The notes under the pieces are model-generated. The model was not told the origin of the DNA. It was given only the letters and a program-made list of their open reading frames with translations, and did not search any database. Shown here in pieces: positions 1 through 7,837 of a stretch of 64,000 bases of DNA. A program made the translations under genes and the position numbers. The stretch spans positions 186,001-250,000 of the forward strand of contig CAJUSR010000001.1 of NCBI GenBank assembly GCA_910588855.1, given 5' to 3'. Source of the stretch: an uncultured Kineothrix sp. (GTDB lineage Bacteria; Bacillota; Clostridia; Lachnospirales; Lachnospiraceae). Position 1 is the stretch's first letter, and each line of letters starts with the position of its first letter.

Positions 1-268
1 GCTCATAATTCTCAACGTCCATAAAATGGAATAAATCGCCGTCCGAATATAAATACTGCATATCTTTTCTATCAATACGTGCTTGCGGGCATTTTTCGGT
101 AGGACGGAACGTCTTTTCAACCACACCGCCGCTCTTGACATTCTTTAACTTAGTCCTTACAAATGCTGCACCTTTGCCCGGTTTTACATGCTGGAACTCA
201 ATAATCTGGTATATATTATTATCTAACTCGATAGTAATACCATTTCTGAAATCGCCTGCAGAAATCAT
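1..268 (-). CDS. efp: Elongation factor P, N-terminal part (cut by window edge)
   Basis: EF-P binds the ribosome beside the P-site tRNA and rescues stalling at polyproline stretches. About 89 N-terminal residues are visible. They begin MISAGDFRNGITIE and continue with the KPGKGAAFVR loop, which holds the lysine that is post-translationally modified in many EF-Ps, then the KOW-like barrel with TFRPTEKC. The gene was found by translating the edge directly. The start ATG at 268 has a good AGGAGG box just upstream. It lies 70 bp downstream of aroQ in the same direction, a neighbourhood common in Firmicutes. The C-terminal two OB domains are outside the window. The identification is firm. Confidence 0.95.
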   Translation of the reverse strand, partial: MISAGDFRNGITIELDNNIYQIIEFQHVKPGKGAAFVRTKLKNVKSGGVVEKTFRPTEKCPQARIDRKDMQYLYSDGDLFHFMDVENYE

Positions 269-338
269 AAAATATTCCTCCTAAAATTTTCACGTTATAA
301 TTCTTTACTAGTTTATACTAAAAACATTCATATTTCAA

Positions 339-767
339 CTACTTTTTCAAACAAAAATCAATTGCTTCCAAATATCCATCCAGTCCATGCCCATAAATCT
401 GTTTATCGCAAACCGGGGCAGTTACGGAAACTTTCCGGAACTCCTCCCTTTGCGTAATATCCGAAATGTGGATTTCTACCTTAGGAATATCAATACTTGC
501 CAGCGCGTCCCGGATGGCGTAGCTGTAATGGGTATATGCCCCCGGATTGATGACAATGCCTTCCGTACCGTCGAAATAAGCATCCTGAATGCGGTCAATT
601 ATCGCCCCTTCATGATTGCTTTGAAATACTTCTATGGCACATCCTGCCTCTTCCCCTTTCTTTGCTATCATTTTTAATAAATAATCGTAGTCCTCCGTTC
701 CATACACGCTCTTTTCCCGGATGCCGAGAAAATTAATATTTGGCCCGTTAATCACCAATAGTTTCAT
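339..767 (-). CDS. aroQ: Type II 3-dehydroquinate dehydratase
   Basis: Catalyses the third shikimate-pathway step, dehydration of 3-dehydroquinate to 3-dehydroshikimate, in the cytoplasm as a dodecamer. The 142-residue length is typical of the type II family. Family motifs are in order: GPNINFLGIRE at the N-terminus (usually GPNLNLLG), the active-site lid, SNHEGAIIDRI, INPGAYTHYSYAIRDAL (catalytic His region) and VEIHISDITQREEF near the C-terminus. The start codon lies inside the end of aroK, overlapping it by 20 bp, so translation is probably coupled. The order aroE-aroK-aroQ groups three consecutive shikimate functions. Very secure. Confidence 0.97.
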   Translation of the reverse strand: MKLLVINGPNINFLGIREKSVYGTEDYDYLLKMIAKKGEEAGCAIEVFQSNHEGAIIDRIQDAYFDGTEGIVINPGAYTHYSYAIRDALASIDIPKVEIHISDITQREEFRKVSVTAPVCDKQIYGHGLDGYLEAIDFCLKK

Positions 768-1287
768 AATTGCCGTCGCCCCCTTCTATGTTCCCTACAA
801 TCTCATCTACAATTTCATCAACGGTTTTTCCGTCCACGTCAATCATAATGTCCGCTGCGCTTTCGTAAAAAGAGCCCCTCGCGCTCATCAGCGCCCTTAC
901 TTTTTCTTCCCTGTCCTCTCCCTGCAAAAGCGGTCTTGTCGTATCCGTCGCCAGACGGCTGCAGATTGTTTCCGGTTTTACCCTAAGATAAACAACCCAT
1001 CCAAGCCGTTTCAAAAGCTCCCTGTTGCGGCTGCGTATGGGCAGCCCGCCTCCCACCGCGATAATCTGTCCCTGTGGTTCATCCAAAAGCTTCTCCAAAC
1101 AGTGCGTTTCCATGTCACGGAACGCTTCCTCCCCCATCTTTTCAAAAATTTCCGACACGCTCATACGGTATAATCGCTCTATCTTCCGGTCCGTATCAGT
1201 CATTGTCCGGCGTACCCTGTAAGAAAGCCGGATTCCTACGCTTGTTTTCCCACAACCCATAAAACCAGTTAAAATTATATTTTTCAT
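748..1287 (-). CDS. aroK: Shikimate kinase
   Basis: Phosphorylates shikimate to shikimate 3-phosphate using ATP. The protein has 179 residues, close to the usual size. The P-loop GFMGCGKTSVG sits at residues 8-18, a DTD motif follows for shikimate/Mg binding (TDTDRKIE), then the GGGLP substrate loop and the RPLL lid segment. The start overlaps the aroE stop by four bases (ATGA), and the 3' end overlaps aroQ, giving a tightly coupled three-gene shikimate unit. It could be named aroK or aroL; the reaction is not in doubt. Confidence 0.95.
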   Translation of the reverse strand: MKNIILTGFMGCGKTSVGIRLSYRVRRTMTDTDRKIERLYRMSVSEIFEKMGEEAFRDMETHCLEKLLDEPQGQIIAVGGGLPIRSRNRELLKRLGWVVYLRVKPETICSRLATDTTRPLLQGEDREEKVRALMSARGSFYESAADIMIDVDGKTVDEIVDEIVGNIEGGDGNYETIGD

Positions 1288-2192
1288 TCTTCTATTCCCA
1301 TCGCTTCCTTCATCCTGCCGTATACCATAAGCGCATCCTCCTCAGACACTGATACGCTGTTCCACAGCTCATAAGCAGCAATCCCCTGGTAGAGAAGCAT
1401 CTTCAGCCCATGATAAGCTTTTCCCCCTGCATCCTTTACCATCCTCATGAATTTTGTGCTGCTTGGCCTGTAAACCAAGTCAAACCCCGTATGTACCCGT
1501 TCATAAAATGCCCTGTCCAAAATTGCCGCTTCCTCTACATTGGGGAAAAGCCCTACGCTGGTGGCCTGGACCGCCAAATATTTTTTCCCTTCAGGCAGTC
1601 TCTGATAGCCGTCTATGGGCATCGCCTCCACGCATTCCGTTCCGAATATCCGGTTCGCCTCTTCTGCCACCGCCTGCGCTTTTTCTACCGTACGGTTCAG
1701 AATATATACTTTTGCCGCCCCTTTGGAAACGCATAAAAAAACCGCCGCCCGCGCCGCGCCGCCCGCTCCAAGTATGAGGATTTCCTCGCCTTCTATCCGT
1801 ATGCCTTCACTGCACATCGCCCGGTAAAGTCCCATCAAATCCGTATTGTATCCCTTATACCCATGCTCCGTGCGTACCAACGTATTGACCGCCCCTATTT
1901 TTTCCGCCATCCCGTCTATCCCCACAAGGTACTCCATCACCTCGCTTTTATAAGGAACTGTCACGTTCAGCCCAAGCACATCCAATGCAAAGGCGCCTTC
2001 CACCGCCTTCCTTACCTGGTCTTTCTCCACCAGAAAAGGCACATAAGCCAGATTCCTTCCTTCCATTTTGGCCAATGTATTATGAATCACCGGAGACATC
2101 GTATGCTCCACCGGGTTCCCTATCAATCCGCACAGCCTCGTACGTCCGTCTATCTGCTGCATCTTCTCTACATCCCTTCCGTCCTTCGCCAT
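1284..2192 (-). CDS. aroE: Shikimate dehydrogenase
   Basis: NADPH-dependent reduction of 3-dehydroshikimate to shikimate. The N-terminal substrate domain shows LIGNPVEHTMSPVIHN and the catalytic Lys/Asp region NVTVPYKSEV. The Rossmann part shows GAGGAARAAVF, and a C-terminal GLKMLLYQGIAAYELW segment closes the fold. The frame stays open to 2261, but that extension would overlap the preceding YqeG gene by about 65 bp and reads as non-conserved sequence. The ATG at 2192 has an AAAGGA box about 8 nt upstream and starts 4 bp after the YqeG stop, so I prefer it; the ATG at residue 11 from there is another option. Confidence 0.93.
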   Translation of the reverse strand: MAKDGRDVEKMQQIDGRTRLCGLIGNPVEHTMSPVIHNTLAKMEGRNLAYVPFLVEKDQVRKAVEGAFALDVLGLNVTVPYKSEVMEYLVGIDGMAEKIGAVNTLVRTEHGYKGYNTDLMGLYRAMCSEGIRIEGEEILILGAGGAARAAVFLCVSKGAAKVYILNRTVEKAQAVAEEANRIFGTECVEAMPIDGYQRLPEGKKYLAVQATSVGLFPNVEEAAILDRAFYERVHTGFDLVYRPSSTKFMRMVKDAGGKAYHGLKMLLYQGIAAYELWNSVSVSEEDALMVYGRMKEAMGIEE

Positions 2193-2196
2193 ACCC

Positions 2197-2697
2197 CTAT
2201 CCTTTCCGGCTGCGGCAGTAAAAATATAAAACAATCTTTTCCAAATACCGCTTAAGGACAATCTGTATTTCTTCTTTCGGATGGATAGGCTTTACCAAAA
2301 AAGTCCGTATCCCCGCTTTTTTCGCCCCCCAGATGTCCGTAAAAAGCTGGTCGCCTACAAACAAGGTATTCCCCCTATCCGTACCCATCTTCTCCATCGC
2401 TTTCTTATAATTGCCCACGGCAGGTTTCCCCGCCTTAAATATATATGCTGCCCCCACCGCATCGTTAAACATTTTTACCCGCGGCTCTTTATTGTTGGAA
2501 AGCAGCATAATCCCATATCCCAATGCCTTCAGCCGGCTAAACAGCTCTATACTCCTGCCGTCCGCCGGCGCCCCGTGGGGAACCAGAGTATTATCGACAT
2601 CAAAAATAATCCCCCTGTATCCTTCCCCGTAAAGCTTCTCATAATCAATCCCGTAAGCCGAATCCACATAAGCATCCGGGTAAAACCTTTGCAGCAT
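2197..2697 (-). CDS. YqeG-family HAD-IIIA phosphatase
   Basis: A small HAD-superfamily hydrolase of the YqeG/GEP4-like group, whose members are phosphatases of phosphatidylglycerophosphate or related phosphate esters. Motif I is IIFDVDNTLVPHG with the nucleophile Asp, motif II is LLSNN, the motif III lysine is in FKAGKPAVGNYKKAM, and motif IV is FVGDQLFTDIWGAKKAG. I chose the ATG at 2697 because AGGAG lies 5 nt upstream and the product then begins MLQRFYPD, the usual start of the family; an ATG 15 bp earlier has no good box. In Firmicutes yqeG is often beside aroE, as here. The substrate is not shown by the sequence. Confidence 0.9.
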   Translation of the reverse strand: MLQRFYPDAYVDSAYGIDYEKLYGEGYRGIIFDVDNTLVPHGAPADGRSIELFSRLKALGYGIMLLSNNKEPRVKMFNDAVGAAYIFKAGKPAVGNYKKAMEKMGTDRGNTLFVGDQLFTDIWGAKKAGIRTFLVKPIHPKEEIQIVLKRYLEKIVLYFYCRSRKG

Positions 2698-2728
2698 AAC
2701 TTCTCCTATCATTTTCCCAATTGAGGCA

Positions 2729-3184
2729 TCAATTGTTGTCTAATACTTTTTTCAGTTCATCCATGAACGTATTAATATCCTTAAATTCCCTGTATACCGA
2801 AGCAAACCTTACATAGGCCACCGCGTCCACATCTTTCAACTTATTCATCACCAATTCGCCAATATCCTGTGTGGATATTTCCTTCTCTTCCATATTGAAG
2901 ATTTCCGTCTCCACTTCTTCCACCAGCCGCTCAAGCTGACCGGCGCTGACCGGACGCTTATGGCAGGCACGCAGCACGCCCGCCTCAATTTTTGAACGGT
3001 CATATGTCTCCCTGTTGTTATCTTTTTTAATGATAATCAACGGAATTGTTTCAATTTTCTCATAAGTGGTAAACCTCTTGTCACATTCATCGCATACCCG
3101 ACGGCGCCTAATCGAATTATTATCCTCCGCCGGTCTGGAATCAATTACTCTTGTGTTGTCATGACCGCAAAATGGACATTTCAT
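2729..3184 (-). CDS. nrdR: Transcriptional repressor NrdR
   Basis: Zn-ribbon/ATP-cone repressor that senses dATP/ATP and binds NrdR boxes upstream of ribonucleotide reductase genes. At 151 residues it matches the family. The N-terminal zinc finger reads CPFCGHDNTRVIDSR with a second CDECDKRFTTYE pair (four Cys), followed by the ATP-cone from about residue 49 (PLIIIKKDNNRETYDR). The start at 3184 has an AAGGAGGGC box. No nrd genes are in the window, so its targets are elsewhere. It lies 52 bp downstream of the chemoreceptor gene in the same direction. Confidence 0.97.
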   Translation of the reverse strand: MKCPFCGHDNTRVIDSRPAEDNNSIRRRRVCDECDKRFTTYEKIETIPLIIIKKDNNRETYDRSKIEAGVLRACHKRPVSAGQLERLVEEVETEIFNMEEKEISTQDIGELVMNKLKDVDAVAYVRFASVYREFKDINTFMDELKKVLDNN

Positions 3185-3236
3185 ACCTACGCCCTCCTTA
3201 TTTTATCCGTTTTCCCAACGCCTGCATTTCCACTTT

Positions 3237-4511
3237 CTAACGGCGCAAATTGAATTTTTCCACCTGTTCGTTCAAGGTCACTGCCTGGGCTGAAAGTTCC
3301 TCGCTGGTAGCCGATGTTTCCTCTGCTGCCGCCGAATTATTCCCTACTACGACCGAAATACGTTCCACACTTTTTTCTATCCCCTTTATGGAAACGGCTT
3401 CTTTATCCGATGCCATCCGGATTTCCCCAACCGCAATCAATACCTGTTCCAGCCTTTCCATCGATTTGTTTGTCACTTCCGCTGTCTCTATCGTTATATC
3501 GTTCCCGTTCATCACTTCCTGTAAGGAAGTTTCAATCAGACGTTTCGTCTTCACTGCGGACTGGGCGCTGTCTTCCGCCAATTTCCGTATCTGCTCCGCC
3601 ACCACGGCAAAACCTTTGCCCGCTTCCCCTGCCCTTGCCGCTTCAATTGCAGCATTCAAAGACAGCAGGTTTGTCTGCGATGCGATGTCTTCAATATCCG
3701 CTATGATATTGCCAATTTCCTGAGAAGTGGACTTAATGGAATCCATAGCCTCCGTTAGCTTTGTCATCATCTCTTTTGTTTTTCTCGCTTCCATCCCCAC
3801 ACTCTTCGCGCTGTCATGCAGGCGGTCTACCGTAAGGCTGGTTTCCTCCACCTGACTGGTCACTTCCGTCACGGTTTCCAAAAGCTCTTCTACAGAATCC
3901 GCCTGCTCCGCAGCCCCTTCTGCCAGCCCTTGCGCGCTTTTCGCCAATTCGGCAGACCCTGCAGCTACCTGGTCGGACGCACCCTGGATATTCCCCAATA
4001 CTTCGCTAATCGTTATCACCATTTCCCTAAGCTGGACAAGCAATGGCGCATAATCGCCCACATACTTATCCCTACAATTTGACCTGACATCAAAGTTCCC
4101 TTTGGTGAACTCCGAAATCATATAATACAAATCATCTACAATCACTTTTAATGTACCGCCCGTTGCGCGGAAACAATCCGCCAGTTCCCCCAGTTCATCC
4201 TCCGAATGATATGTAACAGCTCCGCTGAAATCCCCTACCGCCATTTTCTTTGAAGCCTCTTCCAGCTCCTTTACAGGGCCGACTAAAGACAAGACTACTG
4301 CGCCGCCCAGCTTAAATACCAATATCAGGTTTACAACAGCAATCACAATCAGCAAAACCAGCGCAACCATTCTGGCCGTCGGGCTTTCCCCCATCACACT
4401 CAGCCCAATGACTCCAATCAATACCGCAATAATATATACTCCAAGCAGTATCGAAAAGATAATCATAATTTTCTGTTTAATCCTCATATTTTTCAATTTT
4501 TCGTTTATCAT
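3237..4511 (-). CDS. Methyl-accepting chemotaxis protein
   Basis: A transmembrane chemoreceptor. Two closely spaced membrane segments occur at about residues 15-37 and 44-66, with almost no extracellular sensor domain between them. A HAMP-type segment follows (GPVKELEEASKKMAVGDF), then a long coiled-coil signalling domain. The signalling hairpin tip EDIASQTNLLSLNAAIEAARAG lies at about residues 275-297 and the C-terminus has EETSATSEELSAQA. With 424 residues and no sensor loop it probably senses an intracellular or membrane-level cue, or a partner protein; this is inference. Start ATG at 4511 with AAAGGAGA upstream. No che or flagellar genes are nearby. Confidence 0.9.
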   Translation of the reverse strand: MINEKLKNMRIKQKIMIIFSILLGVYIIAVLIGVIGLSVMGESPTARMVALVLLIVIAVVNLILVFKLGGAVVLSLVGPVKELEEASKKMAVGDFSGAVTYHSEDELGELADCFRATGGTLKVIVDDLYYMISEFTKGNFDVRSNCRDKYVGDYAPLLVQLREMVITISEVLGNIQGASDQVAAGSAELAKSAQGLAEGAAEQADSVEELLETVTEVTSQVEETSLTVDRLHDSAKSVGMEARKTKEMMTKLTEAMDSIKSTSQEIGNIIADIEDIASQTNLLSLNAAIEAARAGEAGKGFAVVAEQIRKLAEDSAQSAVKTKRLIETSLQEVMNGNDITIETAEVTNKSMERLEQVLIAVGEIRMASDKEAVSIKGIEKSVERISVVVGNNSAAAEETSATSEELSAQAVTLNEQVEKFNLRR

Positions 4512-4548
4512 TTTGCCTGCTCTCCTTTGAGTTTACATATTTGCTTAG

Positions 4549-4577
4549 ATTGTATCAAATTATAGGAGATGGGGCAA
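4549..4577 (-). promoter_or_regulatory. Candidate sigma-A promoter of the chemoreceptor gene
   Basis: On the minus strand TTGCCC and TACAAT are separated by 17 bp, about 40 bp upstream of the chemoreceptor start. The -35 part lies inside the hairpin that follows sigG. The match is moderate. No sigma-D (motility) type sequence was seen. Confidence 0.4.
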
Positions 4578-4613
4578 TAAAAGAATCCTAAAAAAGCCAT
4601 CTTTTTATGCCCC
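4571..4613 (-). terminator. Hairpin after sigG
   Basis: Two 14-base arms (GGGGCAATAAAAGA and its near-complement ending in GCCCC) enclose a 15-nt loop, about 55 bp beyond the sigG stop codon. Almost all arm positions pair. There is no clean U-run on the 3' side, so it may be a weak terminator or only an mRNA-stabilising hairpin. Confidence 0.4.
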
Positions 4614-4666
4614 AAACGGCATCAAAAATTTTACCATGTTTTTACCATATGATTAAAGCGGATTGC

Positions 4667-5446
4667 TTATGCCGTCAAATAGTTTTTCATGGTACGCAGG
4701 GCATTTTTTTCCAGTCTGGATACTTGCGCCTGGGAAATACCTATGATTTCCGCCACTTCCATTTGGGTTTTGCCTTCAAAGAAACGGAGGGTAATAATTT
4801 CATGTTCCCGCTCGTCCAGACGTTTCATCGCCTCGCTTAAAGAAAGGTGTTCTACCCATGTCTCTTCCCGGTTCTTCTTGTCGCTGATTTGATCCATGAC
4901 GTAAAGGGTATCCCCACCGTCGGTAAAAATCGGCTCATAAAGACTCATCGGGTTTTGGATGGCATCCAGGGCATAAACGATATCTTCTTTGGAAATGCCG
5001 ATTTCCGCTGCTATCTCATTGATGGTCGGCTCTTTCAGATTTTTTCTGGTCAGGTTTTCTTTGGCGTAAATCGCTTTATATGCCGTATCCTTCAATGACC
5101 GGCTCACGCGGATGGAGTTGTTGTCACGGAGAAAACGCCTGATTTCCCCGATAATCATCGGCACCGCATAAGTGGAAAACTTTACATTTAAAGAGGAATC
5201 AAAATTATCAATCGCTTTTATCAATCCGATACAGCCGATTTGAAACAAGTCATCCACATTTTCATTGCTTGACGAAAAGCGTTTGATTACACTTAAAACC
5301 AGCCGCAAATTGCCTTCGATATATTGTTCCCTGGCATCTTTATCCCCTTCTTCAATCCTCGAAAACAGCTCTTCTTTCTCCGCATTTTTTAAAAGCGGCA
5401 GCTTCGACGTATTTACCCCGCATATCTCAACCTTTCCCTGTGCCAT
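4667..5446 (-). CDS. sigG: Sporulation sigma factor SigG
   Basis: RNA polymerase sigma factor that drives late forespore gene expression. The 259-residue product starts MAQGKVEICGVNTSKLPLL, an N-terminus characteristic of SigG. Sigma region 2 follows (GNLRLVLSVIKRF, DLFQIGCIGLIKAIDNFD, KFSTYAVPMIIGEIRRFLRD), then region 3, and region 4 with a C-terminal HTH (GKTQMEVAEIIGISQAQVSRLE). The start has GGAGG 8 nt upstream. It follows sigE in the usual Bacillus/Clostridium order, with a convergent small ylmC gene between them. Confidence 0.97.
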   Translation of the reverse strand: MAQGKVEICGVNTSKLPLLKNAEKEELFSRIEEGDKDAREQYIEGNLRLVLSVIKRFSSSNENVDDLFQIGCIGLIKAIDNFDSSLNVKFSTYAVPMIIGEIRRFLRDNNSIRVSRSLKDTAYKAIYAKENLTRKNLKEPTINEIAAEIGISKEDIVYALDAIQNPMSLYEPIFTDGGDTLYVMDQISDKKNREETWVEHLSLSEAMKRLDEREHEIITLRFFEGKTQMEVAEIIGISQAQVSRLEKNALRTMKNYLTA

Positions 5447-5512
5447 CTTACGCCTCCTGCAATCATTTTTTTCTCTGGAAAAATTTTTCTCACAGACTTT
5501 TCTGCTACTAAA

Positions 5513-5542
5513 AATGATGCACCAAAAGCTGTAAAATTATAC
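5513..5542 (-). promoter_or_regulatory. Possible sigma-F/sigma-G promoter of sigG
   Basis: Upstream of sigG on the minus strand, GTATA is followed after 18 bp by CATCATT. This resembles the forespore consensus (GyATA, 16-18 bp, CAtnnTA). sigG is known to be transcribed by SigF and then by SigG itself in Bacillus; the assignment here is by motif only. Confidence 0.4.
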
Positions 5543-5620
5543 ATCCTCATTTCTGCACAAAAGAATCAATTTTGAAAGAACGCGCATATACTATTATAAA
5601 CGCAGGCAAGGTGCGGCATT

Positions 5621-5854
5621 ATGCTTTTTTCAGAATTAAAATGCAAGGAAGTCATTAACCTCAAAGATTGCAAATGTCTCGGGAAAATCGGGGATTTGGA
5701 GTTTGACGAATGCTCCGGGCAGATTTGCAAAGTCATTATCCCAGGCAAAAACAAGTTTTCCACCTTATTCGGCAGTGAACCAGAATATGTGATTCCGTAC
5801 AAAAACATTAAAAAAATCGGGCCGGATATTATTATCGTGGATATTTGCTGCTGA
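5621..5854 (+). CDS. YlmC/YmxH-family sporulation protein
   Basis: A 77-residue PRC-barrel protein of the YlmC/YmxH group, found next to sigE/sigG in spore formers; its biochemical role is unknown. It starts MLFSELKCKEVINL and shows the conserved core GKIGDLEFDECSGQI, then KVIIPGK and the IPYKNIKKIGPDIIIVD end. It ends in a Cys-Cys pair. It is transcribed opposite to both sigma genes. The box before the ATG is poor (AAGGTG). A CATATACTA-like sequence about 30 bp upstream resembles a sporulation -10 element, but I see no convincing -35. Confidence 0.88.
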   Translation: MLFSELKCKEVINLKDCKCLGKIGDLEFDECSGQICKVIIPGKNKFSTLFGSEPEYVIPYKNIKKIGPDIIIVDICC

Positions 5855-5918
5855 TACGGGTATGGCCCCACTTTTTATTTATCCCTGGCTGCATCGGCAC
5901 ATTCCGCAAGCATAAAAA

Positions 5919-5970
5919 TCCGGGGCTGAAAACTGCCTTTCAAACAATCCCAACCCCGGACACTATTTTT
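5919..5970. terminator. Bidirectional terminator between ylmC and sigE
   Basis: A perfect TCCGGGG/CCCCGGA stem has T-runs on both strands: CACTATTTTT after it on plus, and ATTTTTATG after it on minus. It sits between convergent ylmC and sigE and can end transcripts from both. Confidence 0.7.
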
Positions 5971-5977
5971 CCGTATT

Positions 5978-6718
5978 TTACTCCTCCCTAATCAACTCCC
6001 TTTTCAGCCGCTTCATTATCTTCTTCTCCAGCCTTGAAATATAAGACTGGGATATGCCAAGCAAAGTAGCAACCTCCTTCTGCGTCATTTCCTGCCCGTC
6101 CGGCGTTCCCAGGCCGAAACGGAGGTTGATAATTGTTTTCTCCCTATCGGACAATTTATCAATCGCTTTTAGCAAAAGCTTTCTTTCCACTTCATTTTCA
6201 ATATCACGGTAGATAACGTCCTCATCCGTTCCAAGGATATCCGATAAAAGCAGCTCATTGCCGTCCCAGTCTACATTCAGCGGCTCGTCTATGGATACCT
6301 CCAGCTTCGTCTTATTGTTCCTTCTTAAATACATTAAGATTTCATTCTCAATGCACCTCGAGGCGTAAGTTGCCAGTTTAATGTTCTTCCCGGGGTTGAA
6401 GGTATTAATGGATTTTATTAACCCTATCGTGCCAATGGATATCAAGTCTTCTACGCCCACCCCTGTATTATCGAATTTTTTTGCAATATATACCACAAGA
6501 CGAAGATTATGTTCAATGAGTATGGACTTCGCTTCATCTTCATATTCCGTTCCCAAATCATTAATCACTTCATTTTCTTTCTCAACTTCAAGCGGCGGCG
6601 GTAAGACTTCCGTTCCGCCTATGTAATGAATGTCCCCCTGTTTCGTCATAAAAAAATTCGGCTCTTTTTTTATTATTTTAAACTGTACCTTTCCAGGTAT
6701 TGCCACTTTAAAAATCAT
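5978..6718 (-). CDS. sigE: Sporulation sigma factor SigE (pro-form)
   Basis: Early mother-cell sigma factor made as an inactive precursor. The first ~27 residues form the amphipathic pro-sequence, followed by HYIGGTEVLPPPLE, the conserved region just after the SpoIIGA cleavage zone. Sigma region 2 contains EHNLRLVVYIAKKFDN, EDLISIGTIGLIKS and KLATYASRCIENEILM. Region 4 ends with an HTH (TQKEVATLLGISQSYISRLEK). The 246-residue length is typical. The ATG directly follows the spoIIGA stop codon (TAA-ATG), so protease and substrate are made from one message. Secure. Confidence 0.97.
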   Translation of the reverse strand: MIFKVAIPGKVQFKIIKKEPNFFMTKQGDIHYIGGTEVLPPPLEVEKENEVINDLGTEYEDEAKSILIEHNLRLVVYIAKKFDNTGVGVEDLISIGTIGLIKSINTFNPGKNIKLATYASRCIENEILMYLRRNNKTKLEVSIDEPLNVDWDGNELLLSDILGTDEDVIYRDIENEVERKLLLKAIDKLSDREKTIINLRFGLGTPDGQEMTQKEVATLLGISQSYISRLEKKIMKRLKRELIREE

Positions 6719-7552
6719 TTATTTTCCCTCCTGCAATCTCATTGTCTCCGGCTCCATGTGCCGTAAATTTTTCCGGATTGCCTCATTTAGCAAATCCGGA
6801 TGCAATATCATTTGATATCTTCCATTTGCAGACACCCTATTCCTGCTGACGCCCACAACCACTTTCTGCCATCGTATACTTTCTTCCCTGCCTTTTATGA
6901 TAATCTCGGGGATTTCATACCCCTCCATAATACCGTTGCTCTTACCTACGCTATGATAGGGGATTGCACGCAGTTTTTCCGGCTCCTTTGCCCCCAAAAG
7001 CTTTTGAAAACATTCCTCTTCCACTACCGATACCGGTCTGCCGCTGATAGGCTCCCGCAGGCTGTTCCCGGTATCCATCAGCGCATCCAGTTCAATTTCG
7101 TTCAGCCGGCCCCGTAATTTGACTTTATACAAATCCGCCGGGCGATTTTTCCCGGTCTGGCCAATCCACCATGATACCGCCTGATACCCGAGCATCCCTG
7201 CCCCCAATATGTACCATATCCCTCCCTGCCTTCCTTTTAAAAATGGCACCGTGGAAAATAAAAACTTCATAACTCCACCAAAAGCGAAAGCATACACGGA
7301 CAGGTAACCCGCCGCTTTCCCTATCTGCCCTATACTATTAAACCGAAGAATACCCCCGGCTGTGGCAAGGCTGATTGCCATCGGACCTAAAAACCGCTTT
7401 ATCGCTGCCGGAACTCCGGGTAAAAAAATCCATAAAACAAAAAATGCCGCCCCTACCGCACTCCCTCCAATGACCCTAAGGCGCGTGGCAGTACGCTTCA
7501 TTGTCTTAGCCAAGAGAGTGTAAAGATATAGGTTCATAACAAAATTTACCAA
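6719..7552 (-). CDS. spoIIGA: Sigma-E processing peptidase SpoIIGA (start uncertain)
   Basis: Membrane-embedded aspartic protease that removes the SigE pro-sequence after contact with SpoIIR. The N-terminal half holds about five membrane segments. The C-terminal half carries the protease motif ALMDTGNSLREPISGRPV with the catalytic Asp and the late LLN segment. The first usable start in this frame is a TTG at 7552. However, the family-typical N-terminus (EVYVDSLFLVNFVMN) continues in frame upstream to about 7582, where the expected ATG is replaced by ATA, followed upstream by a stop at 7609. Either a non-standard start is used or the first 8-10 residues are lost. Directly upstream of sigE. Confidence 0.9.
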   Translation of the reverse strand: MVNFVMNLYLYTLLAKTMKRTATRLRVIGGSAVGAAFFVLWIFLPGVPAAIKRFLGPMAISLATAGGILRFNSIGQIGKAAGYLSVYAFAFGGVMKFLFSTVPFLKGRQGGIWYILGAGMLGYQAVSWWIGQTGKNRPADLYKVKLRGRLNEIELDALMDTGNSLREPISGRPVSVVEEECFQKLLGAKEPEKLRAIPYHSVGKSNGIMEGYEIPEIIIKGREESIRWQKVVVGVSRNRVSANGRYQMILHPDLLNEAIRKNLRHMEPETMRLQEGK

Positions 7553-7625
7553 AAAAAGGCTGTCAACGTAGACTTCATATATATTCTGTTTCCATCCTCC
7601 CGTCCGTCACCTCCTTTTAGCAACC

Positions 7626-7658
7626 ATTATATAAAGTATTGTCCGCTTTTTTTGTCAA
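7626..7658 (-). promoter_or_regulatory. spoIIG-type promoter with 21-bp spacer
   Basis: TTGACA and TATAAT on the minus strand are separated by 21 bp. In Bacillus subtilis the spoIIG promoter has an abnormal 22-bp spacing and needs Spo0A~P. The -35 lies in TTTTGACAAAA, one base from a 0A box (TTTGTCGAA) read on the other strand. The long spacer with perfect hexamers suggests the Spo0A-dependent design is kept. Confidence 0.6.
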
Positions 7659-7773
7659 AAGGGCGCGGCATGACGATGTTATTCGCCGCAGGATACGACA
7701 TCGACCAATTATCTGCCATAAAAAAACAGTTTTCCAATCGTTCCACAGATTATCGCCTGCAGCAATATGGCCT

Positions 7774-7803
7774 GAAAAAAATGCCCCCGGCAGAACCGGG
7801 AGC
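7774..7803 (-). terminator. Terminator after the ABC permease gene
   Basis: On the minus strand an 8-bp GC-rich stem (GCTCCCGG/CCGGGGGC, one wobble) with a 5-nt loop is followed by ATTTTTTT. It lies 35 bp past the permease stop and separates that operon from spoIIGA. Confidence 0.75.
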
Positions 7804-7837
7804 AATAGTAATCGGGGAACGTTTGTTTTGTCTATTC

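Noticed and set aside
2193..2261. N-terminal extension of aroE
   Set aside because: It overlaps the YqeG gene, is not conserved, and a better ribosome binding site serves the ATG at 2192.
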